From a virus, in the IMG/VR virus record IMGVR_UViG_3300044675_002404, positions 1 through 50,518 of that record: 50,518 nt of DNA; one strand, 5' to 3'. The first letter of the stretch is position 1. Every line of letters begins with the position of its first letter. The notes beneath the pieces are model-generated. The model had not been told where the DNA came from. It did no database searches and saw nothing but the letters and a program-made list of their open reading frames with translations. Shown in pieces: positions 24,937-32,255 of the stretch. The position numbers and the translations under genes were made by a program.

Positions 24937-26373
24937 TCATGCCCATGCTTTGCTGGACGCTTTTTTAATTACCCGTGCTCTCACTTCTACTTTGCCGCTA
25001 CGAGCTGCTAAACAGAGGTACTGGAGTGCATCGTGTGGATGACTGAATCTATCTTTGACTGGTCGGTCTCGGTATCTTTCACCGGCGACCTTGAGTCGTT
25101 CATACCTGTAACCGCCGAGGAACCCCTTGCGGAGTTGGCGGCAGTTTGGCGAGAGAAGAAATCCAGGTTCTCCCCCAGCCAGCTTGTTGAGGAAGTAAGC
25201 AACCGATTCTCTGCGTGGTATGAAATCGTTTGTGTTTGTTGGCTCACTTGCAATCCCAGCCTCAAGAAGTTCTTGGTAGCAGGTTCGCTCGTCCGCTTGA
25301 GACCTATGCGTTCCGGCGGGGTCACCAACAGAGATGAACCGCATTCCGGAGTAGGTCGTCATCAGGGCTGGCTTGACGATTTCCTGAGCAAATTGTCTGA
25401 TGCCCATGTCTTCAGCTAGGAACTCTTCAAGAATCACAAGCTGCCCACGGGCAGTAATCTGTCCGACGATGCAGGCTGGTGTGAGTCCGAAGTCCCATCC
25501 AAGATACAGAGGGAGTCCTCTGTTCACAAGGATCTCTTCTTCCGAGGTATGGATTCTGTCGTTGTACTCTGGGTAGACAGGCTTTCCGTCAGCGGTGGTT
25601 CCGTACTGGCCGAGGACAAAGACTTTGATCCAGTCGTCGGACTTGCCCTTAATCATCTTCAGGTAATACTCATACCCTTGAGGAAGGTTGAACACATTCT
25701 CCGCATCCGGATTCGGCTTGTATTGAACATCATCGCCCTCTTGAAGACGAATGAGACCACCCGGTTGGTTAAAGAATTCCCATCCTTCGGGGGTGTCTTC
25801 TTCTGCAATCTTGTAATACCAGTGATCGTCGTCAGGCGGGTTGGTATCGAGGATGACGCATGGATGAACGGGGCCGCCGCCGTGAGTCTTCGCGGGGTAA
25901 CGACCGATCCTCTGTGTAACCATGTTGAAGACTTCATGCGGAACCTCTGAGGCTTCATTGATCCAAGCTCCAGTAAGTTCAAGAGATCTCAGTTTGCCGG
26001 TTTCGGAAGCTTTGTCTAAAGCGATGAAGATGACTTCGAGATCCAGTCCGTTGCCATCTCCACAGTCCTTGATCTTCATGTGAGCTGTGATCGGGGCATC
26101 CCACTTGATCGGAGCCAGCTCGTCATTGAACCAAGTCTGCCAAGTCTTGATCGTGGTGGACTTGAGTTCGGGGTAGGTATTGCGGATAACAGCCCATCGA
26201 GCCTTGCGCCAACCATTGTGTGGGGTTTGCTTGAGGGAGTGCTTGACAATCTCCATGCAGCAGGTGGAAGACTTTCCGGAGCCGACCGGCCCTTTGATTC
26301 CTCGGACATCAGCCTCAGAAGTATGAAAGTCGGCAGCCACTTGTCCTGGCGGCATGTACTGGATAACAGTCAT
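24937..26373 (-). CDS. Terminase large subunit
   Basis: 478 residues. ATPase: Walker A G-P-V-G-S-G-K-S-S at 28-36; Walker B within L-T-G-A-W-I-N-E-A-S-E-V near 135-145. RNase-H-like nuclease: Y-L-G-W-D-F-G-L-T-P near 290, I-S-V-G-D-P-A-G near 347 and S-H-P-H-D-A-L-Q-Y near 440 supply the acidic residues. It packages DNA through the portal and cuts it. The start overlaps the TerS stop by 4 nt. Confidence 0.93.
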   Translation of the reverse strand: MTVIQYMPPGQVAADFHTSEADVRGIKGPVGSGKSSTCCMEIVKHSLKQTPHNGWRKARWAVIRNTYPELKSTTIKTWQTWFNDELAPIKWDAPITAHMKIKDCGDGNGLDLEVIFIALDKASETGKLRSLELTGAWINEASEVPHEVFNMVTQRIGRYPAKTHGGGPVHPCVILDTNPPDDDHWYYKIAEEDTPEGWEFFNQPGGLIRLQEGDDVQYKPNPDAENVFNLPQGYEYYLKMIKGKSDDWIKVFVLGQYGTTADGKPVYPEYNDRIHTSEEEILVNRGLPLYLGWDFGLTPACIVGQITARGQLVILEEFLAEDMGIRQFAQEIVKPALMTTYSGMRFISVGDPAGTHRSQADERTCYQELLEAGIASEPTNTNDFIPRRESVAYFLNKLAGGEPGFLLSPNCRQLRKGFLGGYRYERLKVAGERYRDRPVKDRFSHPHDALQYLCLAARSGKVEVRARVIKKASSKAWA

Positions 26374-26651
26374 TCAGGCTTTACGAAAGTTGAACCAATC
26401 ATGAATGTAACACTCTTCGCATCTGTCTCGTGCTTGATCGAAGCCAAGTTCGGCAGGGTCTTGTCCAGCAACATCTCAATCGCTTTGATCCGAGCCGCAG
26501 TCAACTTGGCGGTTCCCTTGCCGAGAGCAAAGTTTTCTAGAGTGGTGACCAAGCTTGACACTTGAATCTTTTCACGGACAGCAACGGCGTGTTCTTCCCG
26601 AAGCTGCTCCCGACGAGCACTCACTGCTTCAGTAGATTTCTTTGTTGCCAT
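26370..26651 (-). CDS. Terminase small subunit-like
   Basis: 93 residues: a basic N-terminus, a charged helix and then K-L-T-A-A-R-I-K-A-I-E-M-L-L-D-K-T-L-P-N-L, the short helix pattern found in small terminase-type proteins of podoviruses, and a beta tail. First gene of the late block and overlapping TerL (ATGA). Probably recognises the packaging site. Function inferred mainly from position. Confidence 0.65.
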   Translation of the reverse strand: MATKKSTEAVSARREQLREEHAVAVREKIQVSSLVTTLENFALGKGTAKLTAARIKAIEMLLDKTLPNLASIKHETDAKSVTFMIGSTFVKPE

Positions 26652-26833
26652 TGTTTCCTCTTGTAGTTTGTTGGCTACTCGCTACGTCTGTTGTACGAAC
26701 CCCAAAGATTACAGCATCCGCTTTGACCAACACGAATGGAGACTGTATGACGTTTGCCATCGATTGCCGAAGCGTTCTTTGACGGTACTCAATCCCCATA
26801 CGTCTTGAGATGGTTTGTCCATCATTGGCAGGG

Positions 26834-26862
26834 AATATACCCACCCGATCCGGAATATGCAA
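26834..26862 (-). promoter_or_regulatory. Late leftward sigma70-like promoter
   Basis: On the minus strand: TTGCAT (26862-26857), 17-nt spacer, TATATT (26839-26834). Start would be near 26827, about 175 nt before TerS. Best leftward promoter in the control region and well placed to drive the packaging/structural genes. A palindromic 12-mer (26890-26901) lies about 28 bp upstream of the -35, a position suited to an activator or repressor. Confidence 0.65.
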
Positions 26863-26888
26863 TACCTTTTCCGGCATTCCTGATTACA

Positions 26889-26990
26889 ACTCTGATCTCA
26901 GAGACACTTGCCAGTAGAGTGGGTTATTGGGTTTATGGGTTATTGGGTTGCATCGTGTTTTCAGCTCTGATTTCAGAACTGATTACAGAG
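26889..26990 (+). repeat. 12-bp palindromic repeats TCTGATTTCAGA (iteron/operator-like)
   Basis: TCTGATCTCAGA at 26890-26901 (within a 14-bp palindrome 26889-26902), TCTGATTTCAGA at 26966-26977 and ACTGATTACAGA at 26978-26989, the last two in direct tandem at a 12-bp period. Between them lie G/T-rich words: TTGGGTTTATGGGTT at 26926-26940 and GGGTTGCATC at 26945-26954. The same words and the same tandem 12-mer occur at 40785-40850 inside the initiator-like gene. Candidate replication-initiator or regulator sites. Confidence 0.65.
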
Positions 26991-27544
26991 AATTTGAGTA
27001 TTTCGTAGAAAAAATAATTACTGGTGTTTGTATAGACCCCGGTGTTTTTGAGACGAGGACATGAAAAAGGTTTAGTGTTTGTGTATTACCTATAGCTAGA
27101 GGCTCAGGACGCACGCAACGCATGGCACGGCCACGCCACCCCCCTGCCCCTGATCGCACCCGAGGGTCATAGCAGGCGCACGCCGTCCCAGAGGGACAGA
27201 TCTGTCGATTTTGGTGAGCTGTAGACCGTGATTTCCCCTGATTTTGCCCTCTAAAGAGGGTAGATGTACGTCATGGCATGGGCGCATGAAGGGATGGATT
27301 GACGTTTTCCGTAGGAAAGTGTGGGCAATTTACTGAATGTCCAATTTCCCATACCCAAAATTCCAATCTATTCAACGCCTTGCATAATGCACGTATTGAC
27401 TATTGCTCTCGATTTCACCCCTATATGACCCATTAGCGAAGCAGTGCCTGTGATGCCTGCTCTAAGGCTTTGCGGCTTAGAATCGAGGTTCAACCCCAAA
27501 ACAACACCCTTTTCCAACTATTTTACGTAGTAATAGGGGTCGAA
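26991..27544 (+). other. Control region without convincing genes
   Basis: About 550 bp with no credible coding sequence. Contents: a GC-rich stretch at 27105-27195; hairpins GTCCC/GGGAC (27185-27197), CCCTCT/AGAGGG (27247-27260), TTTCC/GGAAA (27306-27318), TCTAAG/CTTAGA (27461-27481), CTA..TTAC/GTAA..TAG (27518-27536); a 12-bp palindrome GACAGATCTGTC (27195-27206); and weak rightward promoter-like pairs (TTCCAA-16-CATAAT at 27361-27388; TTGACT at 27396 with TATATG 20 nt later). Rightward transcription of the early genes probably begins here, but no single start stands out. Confidence 0.5.
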
Positions 27545-27694
27545 ATGAAAAAAAGACTTGACACAGCGTCAATAGTCTGGTCAACTGCAAAACGTCGATT
27601 CGGCAACAACCCGATGAAACCACCAGTAAGTGCTGTAAGCACCGTGAAACGTATAGGTGAAGTCCAGTGGGGACTAAGCGAAATTTCTCGGTGA
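27545..27694 (+). CDS. Small basic protein (49 aa), unknown
   Basis: 49 residues starting M-K-K-R-L-D-T-A-S-I-V-W-S, followed by F-G-N-N-P-M-K-P-P-V. AGGGG stands 6 nt before ATG 27545. The stop overlaps a GTG that opens the next short frame (GTGA). Basic and soluble. First plausible early gene of the rightward block; no family recognised. Confidence 0.45.
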   Translation: MKKRLDTASIVWSTAKRRFGNNPMKPPVSAVSTVKRIGEVQWGLSEISR

Positions 27695-27783
27695 CGCAAC
27701 GAACCGAAGGTTCTCGACCTGACACTCAGTACAAGTGGACTCCGGAGGAGCTAAAGCTCCGAAGGGATGGTTCAAGGCTTTAG
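27691..27783 (+). CDS. Micro-ORF (30 aa), GTG start
   Basis: 30 residues: (V/M)-T-Q-R-T-E-G-S-R-P-D-T-Q-Y-K-W-T-P-E-E then L-K-L-R-R-D-G-S-R-L. Opens in a GTGA overlap with the preceding small gene, which would couple it. The whole frame is built over hairpins (27701-27713, 27747-27760, 27773-27791), so the sequence may be kept for RNA structure instead. Confidence 0.3.
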   Translation: MTQRTEGSRPDTQYKWTPEELKLRRDGSRL

Positions 27784-27887
27784 CGGCCTTGTGTCCTAGA
27801 GGGTAAAGGGTTTATCCCTTTACAAATAAACCCCGATCTGTCGTGATGACGTTATCGGTGGTCAATAACTCTCCGAGTTTCAAGGGC

Positions 27888-27941
27888 ATGGCAGTCTCTG
27901 ACTGTTATGCACTGGACGCTCTGTCCTTCTTTCCGGCTTAA
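27888..27941 (+). CDS. Possible leader peptide (17 aa) before the ATPase gene
   Basis: ATG 27888 with AAGGG just upstream reads M-A-V-S-D-C-Y-A-L-D-A-L-S-F-F-P-A and stops at TAA 27939-27941. That stop lies inside the hairpin CCGGC/GCCGG (27933-27947), 41 nt before the ATPase start. The layout resembles a leader peptide and attenuator, but there is no T-run. Confidence 0.25.
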   Translation: MAVSDCYALDALSFFPA

Positions 27942-27981
27942 AGCCGGTCTATCGCAACTCACCGCATCGAAAGGAAATCCA

Positions 27982-29133
27982 ATGCGTGACTCACTCGTTC
28001 CCCTCTCCAAGCCCGAAATCCTGTGGATTTTTCGTCACCTCAACGGTGGAACCGTAGGTTTCAACTTCGAGACTGTCCAAAAATTGGACTTGATCGACAA
28101 GCTTCTCTTGACCTTCTCTGAAGGTCAGATCTCCGAGGCCATCGCCAATGGTCTCCCAACCGTAAACCCCAAAGGGGTTGCAATGACTGAGGAAAGTCGC
28201 CCTATGCCTCCCGCTACCAAGCCTTCGGCTCCCAAAGCATCAGACTCTGATGCCCTCGACGCTCTCCGCAAATTACTGTCTCCGACAGTAGATGAAGCAA
28301 CTGTCCGACAGATTGTCATGGCAGAGGTCAAAAAAGCAATGGACGATAGTCCAGTGGTCAAGATCGAGGTCGTTCGACCTGACGGTTCAGCCCACAAAGT
28401 GGAGGGTCACACTCGCCCCGAATTCAAGGATGTGTTGCTTTCAGCATCCTGCGGCTTGAATATCCTGTTGGTTGGCCCTGCCGGTTCCGGCAAGACTCAC
28501 TTGGCTCACCAAGTAGCTGAAGCTCTTGGTAGACCCTTTGCCTCGGTGTCCTGTACCGCCGGAATGTCAGAGTCAGCCCTTCAGGGCTGGTTGATTCCCT
28601 CTGACGGTGGTGCTTTCCAGTATCTGTCCAGTGACTTCGTGAAAATGTACGAAGAAGGCGGTGTTTTCCTGTTCGATGAGATCGATGCCGCTGACAGTAA
28701 TACATTACTGTTCGTCAACCAAGCTTTAGCTAACGGTTCGTTTTTCCTCCCCATTCGTAAGAATGCTTCGGTGGTGAAACGTCACCCCGATTTTGTCTGT
28801 ATTGCCGCCGCCAATACCTTCGGTACTGGGTCAAATCAGACTTATGCCGGTCGTGAACGACTCGATGAGGCGACTCTCGACAGATTCCGTGCCGGAACCA
28901 TAGTCCTTGACTATGACCAAACCTTTGAACGTAAGGTAGTGGCTCCCGACCTGTTGGCTTGGGGTTGGGCGATTCGTAAACGAATCACTGAGGCAAGGCT
29001 CAACCGAGTCATGTCAACTCGATTCCTGCTCGATGCAACGAAGTTGCTGAAAGCCGGTAAATCTGTCAAGGCCATTCAAGATACCTACTTCGTAGGTTGG
29101 AAGTCTGACGAACGTAGCAAAGTGGAGGTTTGA
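27982..29133 (+). CDS. CobS/MoxR-like AAA+ ATPase
   Basis: 383 residues from ATG 27982 (AAGGA 6 nt upstream; an earlier in-frame start lacks one). N-terminal helical part, a Pro/Lys linker (70-90), then AAA+ core: Walker A G-P-A-G-S-G-K-T at 165-172, Walker B V-F-L-F-D-E at 228-233, sensor N near 278 (A-A-N-T-F-G-T-G), arginine-finger region L-D-R-F-R near 300. Closest in layout to CobS, the cobaltochelatase ATPase, as carried by many phages. Followed after one base by a vWA gene, the usual MoxR-vWA pair. Real role in phages is unknown. The gene is unusually rich in nucleotide hairpins. Confidence 0.88.
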   Translation: MRDSLVPLSKPEILWIFRHLNGGTVGFNFETVQKLDLIDKLLLTFSEGQISEAIANGLPTVNPKGVAMTEESRPMPPATKPSAPKASDSDALDALRKLLSPTVDEATVRQIVMAEVKKAMDDSPVVKIEVVRPDGSAHKVEGHTRPEFKDVLLSASCGLNILLVGPAGSGKTHLAHQVAEALGRPFASVSCTAGMSESALQGWLIPSDGGAFQYLSSDFVKMYEEGGVFLFDEIDAADSNTLLFVNQALANGSFFLPIRKNASVVKRHPDFVCIAAANTFGTGSNQTYAGRERLDEATLDRFRAGTIVLDYDQTFERKVVAPDLLAWGWAIRKRITEARLNRVMSTRFLLDATKLLKAGKSVKAIQDTYFVGWKSDERSKVEV

Positions 29134-29134
29134 A

Positions 29135-30001
29135 ATGATCTACAGCAAAGCTGACAACCTGACCGCTATCCTTTGGGATAGCGTTACCGAACCCGAAGCC
29201 ACCCTAAAGGGTGAGTGGAAGGTTGAATCCAACAAGCCCAGTGCCGAAGAGCACTGGAAACGCAAATCCGACACCGATTGGCTTGGTGTCGCCACTGTCG
29301 CAGAGCTACGCTCTGTTCTAACAAAGGGCTACCCTGCCGGTGTCGCTAAGCTTTCCAAGCTTACTGTCGGTGACTTACCCGCTCCCCAAGATATTCGCCG
29401 CCGCCGAGTCCGCTCCGATCAAGGCGACGAGTTGGATATGCAGGCCGTGTACCGAGGCGACCTGAGCAGGGCTTGGTCTAGAACCAAGCGACAGAGCAGA
29501 ACATCTGTCCGATCTGTCTCGATTGTGATCGACTTAGCCGGTAACGCTAACGTGACTTCCGAGCAGTTGTTTTGGCGAGGTGCGGCGGGTCTTCGACTGG
29601 CTGATGAATTGACAACGGCAGGCTACTCTGTAGCTGTGTACGGTGCGGCAGGTGCTACCAACTACACATCAGATGGCGGCGATGACGTATGTCAATTCGT
29701 CGAAATCAAGGCGGAGGATGCCCCGATGGACATGGACAGATTGGCTTCGCTGACTTGTCTCTCAGGGTTCTTTAGAACCTCGCTGTTCACTGGGATTATT
29801 TGGGCGGCTGACAAGCTGAACAAGCGGGTTTGCAGTGGTCTAGGTCGATCAGATAACACCCTCATTGCCAAAGGCATCAAGCAGTTGCCCATCCCACAGG
29901 AGGCAATCATTCAACCGGCACTGAAGAACAAGGATACCGCCGAGGCTTGGCTCAAATCTGTTCTCGAACAGATCGCCAACCCCGAACTGAAGGCCGCATG
30001 A
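29135..30001 (+). CDS. vWA-like partner of the ATPase (CobT-like)
   Basis: 288 residues. N-terminal 1-80 with W-D-S-V and A-E-L-R-S-V; a basic segment (R-R-R-R-V-R near 88-93); then a vWA-type fold opening S-I-V-I-D-L-A-G-N-A at about 129-138. The metal-site motif D-x-S-x-S is degenerate here (D-L-A-G-N), so metal-dependent adhesion may be lost. GGAGG is 7 nt before the ATG, inside the end of the ATPase gene, indicating coupling. MoxR/CobS ATPases act on client proteins through such partners. Nucleotide hairpins continue through this gene. Confidence 0.75.
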   Translation: MIYSKADNLTAILWDSVTEPEATLKGEWKVESNKPSAEEHWKRKSDTDWLGVATVAELRSVLTKGYPAGVAKLSKLTVGDLPAPQDIRRRRVRSDQGDELDMQAVYRGDLSRAWSRTKRQSRTSVRSVSIVIDLAGNANVTSEQLFWRGAAGLRLADELTTAGYSVAVYGAAGATNYTSDGGDDVCQFVEIKAEDAPMDMDRLASLTCLSGFFRTSLFTGIIWAADKLNKRVCSGLGRSDNTLIAKGIKQLPIPQEAIIQPALKNKDTAEAWLKSVLEQIANPELKAA

Positions 30002-30091
30002 CAGGGTGGCAGGGTCATCCCTGCCTCTCTGCCTGTCCATTCAATCGAGTGGATAGACAGAGGCATCCCGCCTCACACGAAAGGAACACAC

Positions 30092-30352
30092 ATGATTAGC
30101 GATCACGTTCACATTGCAAGGTCTGTCTCTCTATCTCTAACAGCGGATGACTGGGGGCTTTACCACATAGATGGCAGAGATGCCGCCGCTCTTTGCTTGA
30201 ATCAAGCTGTCTCTGTCGCATTAACTTGGTCTGACAAACCATTAGCGAGGGTCAAAATTGCAAAGGCTCTCGAAGAGTACAGCAAGTGGGGTGCGAATGA
30301 CACCGAAGGCCATGCCACTGTTCAACAGATTTGGGATTTGTTTTACAAATAA
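30092..30352 (+). CDS. Early protein, unknown (86 aa)
   Basis: 86 residues, soluble, alternating short strands and helices: S-L-T-A-D-D-W-G-L-Y-H-I-D-G-R near the middle and A-K-A-L-E-E-Y-S-K-W later. AAAGGA 8 nt before ATG 30092. Between the vWA gene and the M-G-L-D-M-Y-L protein. No family recognised. Confidence 0.55.
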   Translation: MISDHVHIARSVSLSLTADDWGLYHIDGRDAAALCLNQAVSVALTWSDKPLARVKIAKALEEYSKWGANDTEGHATVQQIWDLFYK

Positions 30353-30370
30353 CTCACGAAAGGAAACATC

Positions 30371-30823
30371 ATGGGACTGGATATGTATTTGAGGGCGAAG
30401 CGGTATCTCCGCTCATACAACAACGAGGATCTATCTGCGATCAAAGCAATCGCTGACCTGAACATCAAAGGCACTGTCGGAATGGAACCCAAAGAGGTTT
30501 CATTCAGTGCGATGTACTGGCGAAAGTCTAACCACATCCATGCTTGGTTTGTGGACAACGTACAAGATGGCGAGGATGACTGCAAGCCTTACGAGGTAGG
30601 CCACGAGCAACTACATGAGCTACTGGCACTGTGCAAACAGGTGCTGGAAGACAAGGGCTCTGCCCCTGATCTGTTGCCGCTCCGTAGTGGGTTCTTCTTT
30701 GGGTCTGACGAGTACGACAAGTGGTACTACGACGACCTGCAAGAAACAGTGGACAGATTAGGACAGATTCTGTCTTCCGATGGTGCGGATTATCTCGACT
30801 TTGAATATCAATCAAGCTGGTAA
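30371..30823 (+). CDS. MGLDMYL-family phage protein
   Basis: 150 residues. Opens M-G-L-D-M-Y-L-R-A-K-R-Y, a start shared by a widespread family of small phage and bacterial proteins of unknown role; also Y-W-R-K-S-N-H-I-H-A-W-F, then a helix and F-F-F-G-S-D-E-Y-D-K-W-Y-Y-D-D-L. Acidic, soluble. AAAGGA precedes the ATG. Conserved, function unknown. Confidence 0.7.
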   Translation: MGLDMYLRAKRYLRSYNNEDLSAIKAIADLNIKGTVGMEPKEVSFSAMYWRKSNHIHAWFVDNVQDGEDDCKPYEVGHEQLHELLALCKQVLEDKGSAPDLLPLRSGFFFGSDEYDKWYYDDLQETVDRLGQILSSDGADYLDFEYQSSW

Positions 30824-30840
30824 CAGCAAAAGGAAACAAA

Positions 30841-31077
30841 ATGAAATTAACAGTTGACACCTTGGACAACAGCGTGAAGAGCGCAGTAATTGGCATTGGC
30901 AAAAACAATGGCTACATCGAGGCTTTCATTGATGGTGATCGAGTCTGCATCAATGTAGTTAGTAGGCATGGTGATGTTGTTTCCGAGGAATCTTATTCCT
31001 TGGCAATGCTCAGGAGCAATGGAAGGGCGCAAGCCCACAGAGAGCAACAGATTGATGATGCTTTGTGGAGGCCGTGA
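30841..31077 (+). CDS. Early protein, unknown (78 aa)
   Basis: 78 residues, beta-rich first half (A-V-I-G-I-G-K-N-N-G-Y-I-E-A-F-I) and a helical, Gln/Arg-rich end. AAAGGA precedes ATG 30841; stop TGA 31075-31077 overlaps the next ATG. No family recognised. Confidence 0.5.
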   Translation: MKLTVDTLDNSVKSAVIGIGKNNGYIEAFIDGDRVCINVVSRHGDVVSEESYSLAMLRSNGRAQAHREQQIDDALWRP

Positions 31078-31274
31078 TGAAAACATTTGTAATGTTTGGT
31101 GACATGGAATTCTTTGGCGGTGGGACGCTCATTCATCGAGTGTTTCACACTGAGGTGATGAACCTCGATGATGTAGAGGACAAGGCGCTGGAGTTGGGTG
31201 GATGCGACTACGTAATCCCACATTACTTCGATGGCACGATCACATTCATGAAGTACGGAAAGGAGCAGACATGA
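31077..31274 (+). CDS. Early protein, unknown (65 aa)
   Basis: 65 residues from ATG 31077, which shares a base with the preceding stop. Contains F-G-D-M-E-F-F-G-G-G-T-L-I-H-R-V-F-H and a short helix. Ends in an overlap with the next start (ATGA). Acidic, soluble. Unknown. Confidence 0.5.
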   Translation: MKTFVMFGDMEFFGGGTLIHRVFHTEVMNLDDVEDKALELGGCDYVIPHYFDGTITFMKYGKEQT

Positions 31275-31438
31275 AAAGATACAAAGGCATGGTGGTGTTT
31301 AGGTACTACCAATTCATGGACGTTGAGGCTGAGTCGGTAGAGGAGGCAGAGCAAGCCATGTACTCCGAGTTCAACATGAACAGAGCGAATGGCGAGAGTG
31401 AGATACACGACTTACAGGAGGTGACAGATGGAGAGTAA
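31271..31438 (+). CDS. Early protein, unknown (55 aa)
   Basis: 55 residues from ATG 31271 (AAGGAG about 5 nt upstream). One beta strand pair (Y-K-G-M-V-V-F-R-Y-Y-Q-F) followed by an acidic helix (V-E-E-A-E-Q-A-M), like half of a small alpha/beta fold. The start of the next zinc protein lies inside its end. Confidence 0.5.
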   Translation: MKRYKGMVVFRYYQFMDVEAESVEEAEQAMYSEFNMNRANGESEIHDLQEVTDGE

Positions 31439-31571
31439 AGAGGAGTGTCCATGTTGCGACCCATGCAACCCTGAGATGGACGAACAAGGGCGACCCTATG
31501 TTTGCTTTGCCTGTGGCGACACTGGATGGGTCAATGTTGAATCAAAAGAAAAGGAACAACCATGCGAGTAA
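31428..31571 (+). CDS. Zinc-ribbon micro-protein (47 aa)
   Basis: 47 residues: M-E-S-K-E-E-C-P-C-C-D-P-C, then C-F-A-C-G-D-T-G-W. Cysteines form two CxxC-type knuckles about 20 residues apart, as in DnaJ-type and transcription-factor zinc ribbons. Overlaps neighbours on both sides (11 and 10 nt). AGGAGGTGACAG precedes the ATG, a strong ribosome site. Likely binds nucleic acid or a host polymerase subunit; target unknown. Confidence 0.6.
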   Translation: MESKEECPCCDPCNPEMDEQGRPYVCFACGDTGWVNVESKEKEQPCE

Positions 31572-31753
31572 ATGTAATGTTTGGCTTAGGTCATGCCGCT
31601 GACAATGAGCGGGACTATGAATCTGTTCGTCTGTTGCAGTCTCTCGTAGAGACCCTGACGAAACACCCCGAACCGTTGAAGGTGGGTGATGTGTTCATCC
31701 TCCGTGACGTTAACGGCAACCGTGTCGGTGTGGCTGACGTATTCAAGGAGTGA
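31562..31753 (+). CDS. Early protein, unknown (63 aa)
   Basis: 63 residues: a small domain with V-N-V-M-F-G-L-G-H-A, one helix, and a C-terminal strand pair G-D-V-F-I-L-R-D-V-N-G. Its ATG lies within the end of the zinc micro-gene; AAAAGGAACAACC upstream. Unknown. Confidence 0.5.
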   Translation: MRVNVMFGLGHAADNERDYESVRLLQSLVETLTKHPEPLKVGDVFILRDVNGNRVGVADVFKE

Positions 31754-31755
31754 CC

Positions 31756-31983
31756 ATGAGCGAGGATAGAAAGGAACTGTTAAGCCTTCGTGTTGCTGTG
31801 GCTCGTATTGCTCAAGCCCTACGTGTCGAGACAGATCAACTCAAGGTGAGGGGTAGACCATACGAGGAGCTTTACATACTCGCAGAGTTCAACGAACGAG
31901 GCTGGAATTATTTAGCCGGTGAGTGTGTGGAGAAGATCATGGACAAGGAATTACAAAACTTACTGACTGGAGGCGAAGAATGA
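31756..31983 (+). CDS. Early helical protein, unknown (75 aa)
   Basis: 75 residues from ATG 31756, chosen over an upstream GTG because AAGGAG sits 6 nt before it. Mostly helical: E-L-L-S-L-R-V-A-V-A-R-I-A-Q-A-L, then Y-I-L-A-E-F-N-E-R-G-W. Ends in an ATGA overlap. Unknown. Confidence 0.5.
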   Translation: MSEDRKELLSLRVAVARIAQALRVETDQLKVRGRPYEELYILAEFNERGWNYLAGECVEKIMDKELQNLLTGGEE

Positions 31984-32255
31984 CTATGAAATATTTCACA
32001 CAAGCAGAGCTTATCGTGGCCTGCATCATCGCCGAAAGGCGAGGCTATAACAGACAGTTGGAGACAGACAAGATATGGTCTGACACCAAGCCAACAGACA
32101 GGTTTCCTGTCATGTTTGCAATGATTCATGAACACGCTGGAGGTCTGCCAGTAGATGCCCACATGAGATGTGTCATCAGTGTTAACGGTGACAGCGTAAC
32201 CATCGACACCGACATGGAAATTTTTGAACTACTCAACGAAGGGGAATCACTATGA
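31980..32255 (+). CDS. Early protein, unknown (91 aa)
   Basis: 91 residues. Helix A-E-L-I-V-A-C-I-I-A-E-R-R-G-Y then a small beta sheet with D-S-V-T-I-D-T-D-M-E-I. GGAGG 6 nt before ATG 31980 and ATGA overlaps at both ends make it part of a tightly coupled set. Unknown. Confidence 0.5.
   Translation: MTMKYFTQAELIVACIIAERRGYNRQLETDKIWSDTKPTDRFPVMFAMIHEHAGGLPVDAHMRCVISVNGDSVTIDTDMEIFELLNEGESL

Larger units (their letters stand above)
27600..30030 (+). repeat. Hairpin-dense tract spanning leader, ATPase and vWA genes
   Basis: By hand I find about 26 perfect inverted repeats with arms of 6-8 bp and loops of 1-9 nt, all with different arm sequences, plus many of 5 bp. Examples: 27803-27823 GTAAAGGG/CCCTTTAC; 28110-28126 GACCTTC/GAAGGTC; 28274-28290 TACTGTC/GACAGTA; 28694-28711 ACAGTAAT/ATTACTGT; 28899-28915 CATAGTC/GACTATG; 29164-29183 CGCTATCC/GGATAGCG; 29238-29257 CCAGTGC/GCACTGG; 29347-29363 TAAGCTT/AAGCTTA; 29471-29489 GCTTGGT/ACCAAGC; 29956-29973 ATCTGTTC/GAACAGAT; 30008-30025 GGCAGGG/CCCTGCC. 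Equal-base chance predicts roughly 5 of that length. Some loops are UUCG or GTAA tetraloops. Confidence 0.8.

Noticed and set aside
26629-26877. Leftward 82-residue frame upstream of the small terminase gene
   Set aside because: Overlaps the terminase start and includes the -10/-35 of the late promoter; no family features or ribosome site.
26754-27008. Rightward 84-residue frame in the control region with a membrane-like segment
   Set aside because: It is made largely of the 12-bp palindromic repeats and G/T-rich words, has no ribosome site and lies over the late promoter; more likely an accidental frame.
27481-27500. GGTTCAACC that looks like a tRNA T-loop
   Set aside because: No 5-bp T-stem, anticodon arm or acceptor stem can be drawn around it.
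27803-30025. Reading the early hairpins as transcription terminators
   Set aside because: None is followed by a run of Ts on either strand, and two long genes cross them.
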